Of a stretch of 64,000 nucleotides of DNA, positions 63,532 to 64,000 are shown piece after piece (positions within the stretch are counted from its first letter, which is position 1; each line of letters begins with the position of its first letter). The notes beneath the pieces are model-generated. The model made no database searches and was not told the origin of the DNA. It saw nothing but the letters and a program-made list of their open reading frames with translations. Origin of the DNA: Ruminococcus flavefaciens 007c (GTDB lineage Bacteria; Bacillota; Clostridia; Oscillospirales; Ruminococcaceae); the NCBI RefSeq assembly GCF_000571935.1, contig NZ_ATAX01000036.1:1-64000 (forward strand), given 5' to 3'. The translations under genes were made by a program, and so were the position numbers.

Positions 63532-64000
63532 TGTTTTATCGCCTCTATAACATTATTGATTTCGATATAGGAATATCTTTGGTCGCAGGGGAGCGGAATG
63601 ATATTTTCCGACAGAGCATATTCGGCATCGTTTTCGGTGCAGCTGTCGAATACATTCGGCCATAATGTAGGGGTATAGATCTTCATATCCCTGAGCTTTG
63701 CCTTGATACTCATTCCGTTCTCGATATAAAGCGGGTACATGAATGCGCCTTTGGGAATACTCAGCTCCAGCGTATTGACAGATGCCAGCTCTTCGTGGTA
63801 ATGCCTGAAGTTCTCGGTCCGTCTCTTTTCGATGAACTCATAATCGAGACCGTGGAGAATATTGTCCGTAAGTCTTGACATACCCTTCAGGGGCTCCTCG
63901 AAGAACATATCGTTATTCGCAGCATATTCGCTGTAGAATTCGGAAGCTGTCCTTTCGAATCTGCCTACAAGGAAATTGATCCTTTCAAAGGATTCGTCAA
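63510..64000 (-). CDS. DegT-like aminotransferase, C-terminal part (5' end outside window)
   Basis: About 163 codons are inside the window and the frame is open to the edge. The visible part (FFEEPLKGMSRLTDNILHGL, GAFMYPLYIENGMSIKAKL, YTPTLWPNVF, ENIIPLPCDQRYSYIEI) is the C-terminal domain of a DegT/DnrJ-type enzyme; the PLP lysine would be upstream. The 3' end overlaps the GNAT gene by 22 bp. It probably acts in the same glycan pathway. Confidence 0.75.
   Translation of the reverse strand, partial: DESFERINFLVGRFERTASEFYSEYAANNDMFFEEPLKGMSRLTDNILHGLDYEFIEKRRTENFRHYHEELASVNTLELSIPKGAFMYPLYIENGMSIKAKLRDMKIYTPTLWPNVFDSCTENDAEYALSENIIPLPCDQRYSYIEINNVIEAIKQCINSAN

Overview
The window looks like the chromosome of a moderate-GC, fibre-degrading Firmicute of the Ruminococcus type, closest in style to R. 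flavefaciens or R. albus. The basis is the number of secreted proteins with dockerin modules, one small cohesin-plus-dockerin protein, Thr-rich linkers, strong AGGAGG ribosome binding sites and dense intrinsic terminators. This is an inference from protein families; no 16S gene is present.

Layout. 1-21 kb is accessory. It holds three paralogous secreted dockerin proteins (1-1569 partial, 11856-14450, 18455-20965) that share a bacterial SH3-like region and a C-terminal domain running from KPVIYLYP to VVEWGG. Two of them also share their promoter region. Between them lie a ParB-like/MATE operon with an in-frame stop, decayed gene fragments, an Ig-like repeat surface protein, an AAA-like ATPase with a nuclease domain, a 3' tRNA-Thr fragment that looks like an integration scar, and several unrecognised small proteins. 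21-31 kb carries small membrane and lipoproteins, an ABC transporter with its own two-component system (23.9-29.3 kb), an AlkZ-related protein and a GT1-like glycosyltransferase. 31-47 kb holds a zinc-ribbon membrane protein, an ECF sigma/anti-sigma pair beside a dockerin protein, a flavoprotein, a DUF4003 protein, and a cellulosome cluster. That cluster has a GH11-like repeat protein, a solute-binding protein with half a dockerin, a CBM-dockerin-CE1 esterase and a cohesin-dockerin adaptor.

47-60 kb begins with a CPBP protease and a methyltransferase, then becomes a sulfur and thiol region. metK and a six-gene minus-strand operon (ACT domain protein, a GCS2-family ligase, a GshA-family ligase, an EgtC/YafJ-type class II amidotransferase, a YunG-like protein and a 69-residue protein) each sit behind a short Cys-containing leader ORF followed by an intrinsic terminator. 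In both cases an alternative hairpin can be drawn. TcdA-like, MoeB/HesA-like and rhodanese genes follow, then a third Cys-containing leader-like ORF with a terminator and only a gene fragment behind it. I consider this pairing of cysteine-codon attenuators with a two-ligase gamma-glutamyl operon the best candidate for an undescribed system here.

58.9-64 kb contains a GH114-like dockerin enzyme and the end of a surface-polysaccharide operon (two DegT aminotransferases, a GNAT acetyltransferase and a fused Wzz/BY-kinase).

The dockerin and cohesin proteins would act outside the cell in polysaccharide breakdown. The sulfur block would balance cysteine, methionine/SAM and gamma-glutamyl thiols. 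The last operon would build a cell-surface glycan. No rRNA, complete tRNA, CRISPR array, integrase or transposase was seen.
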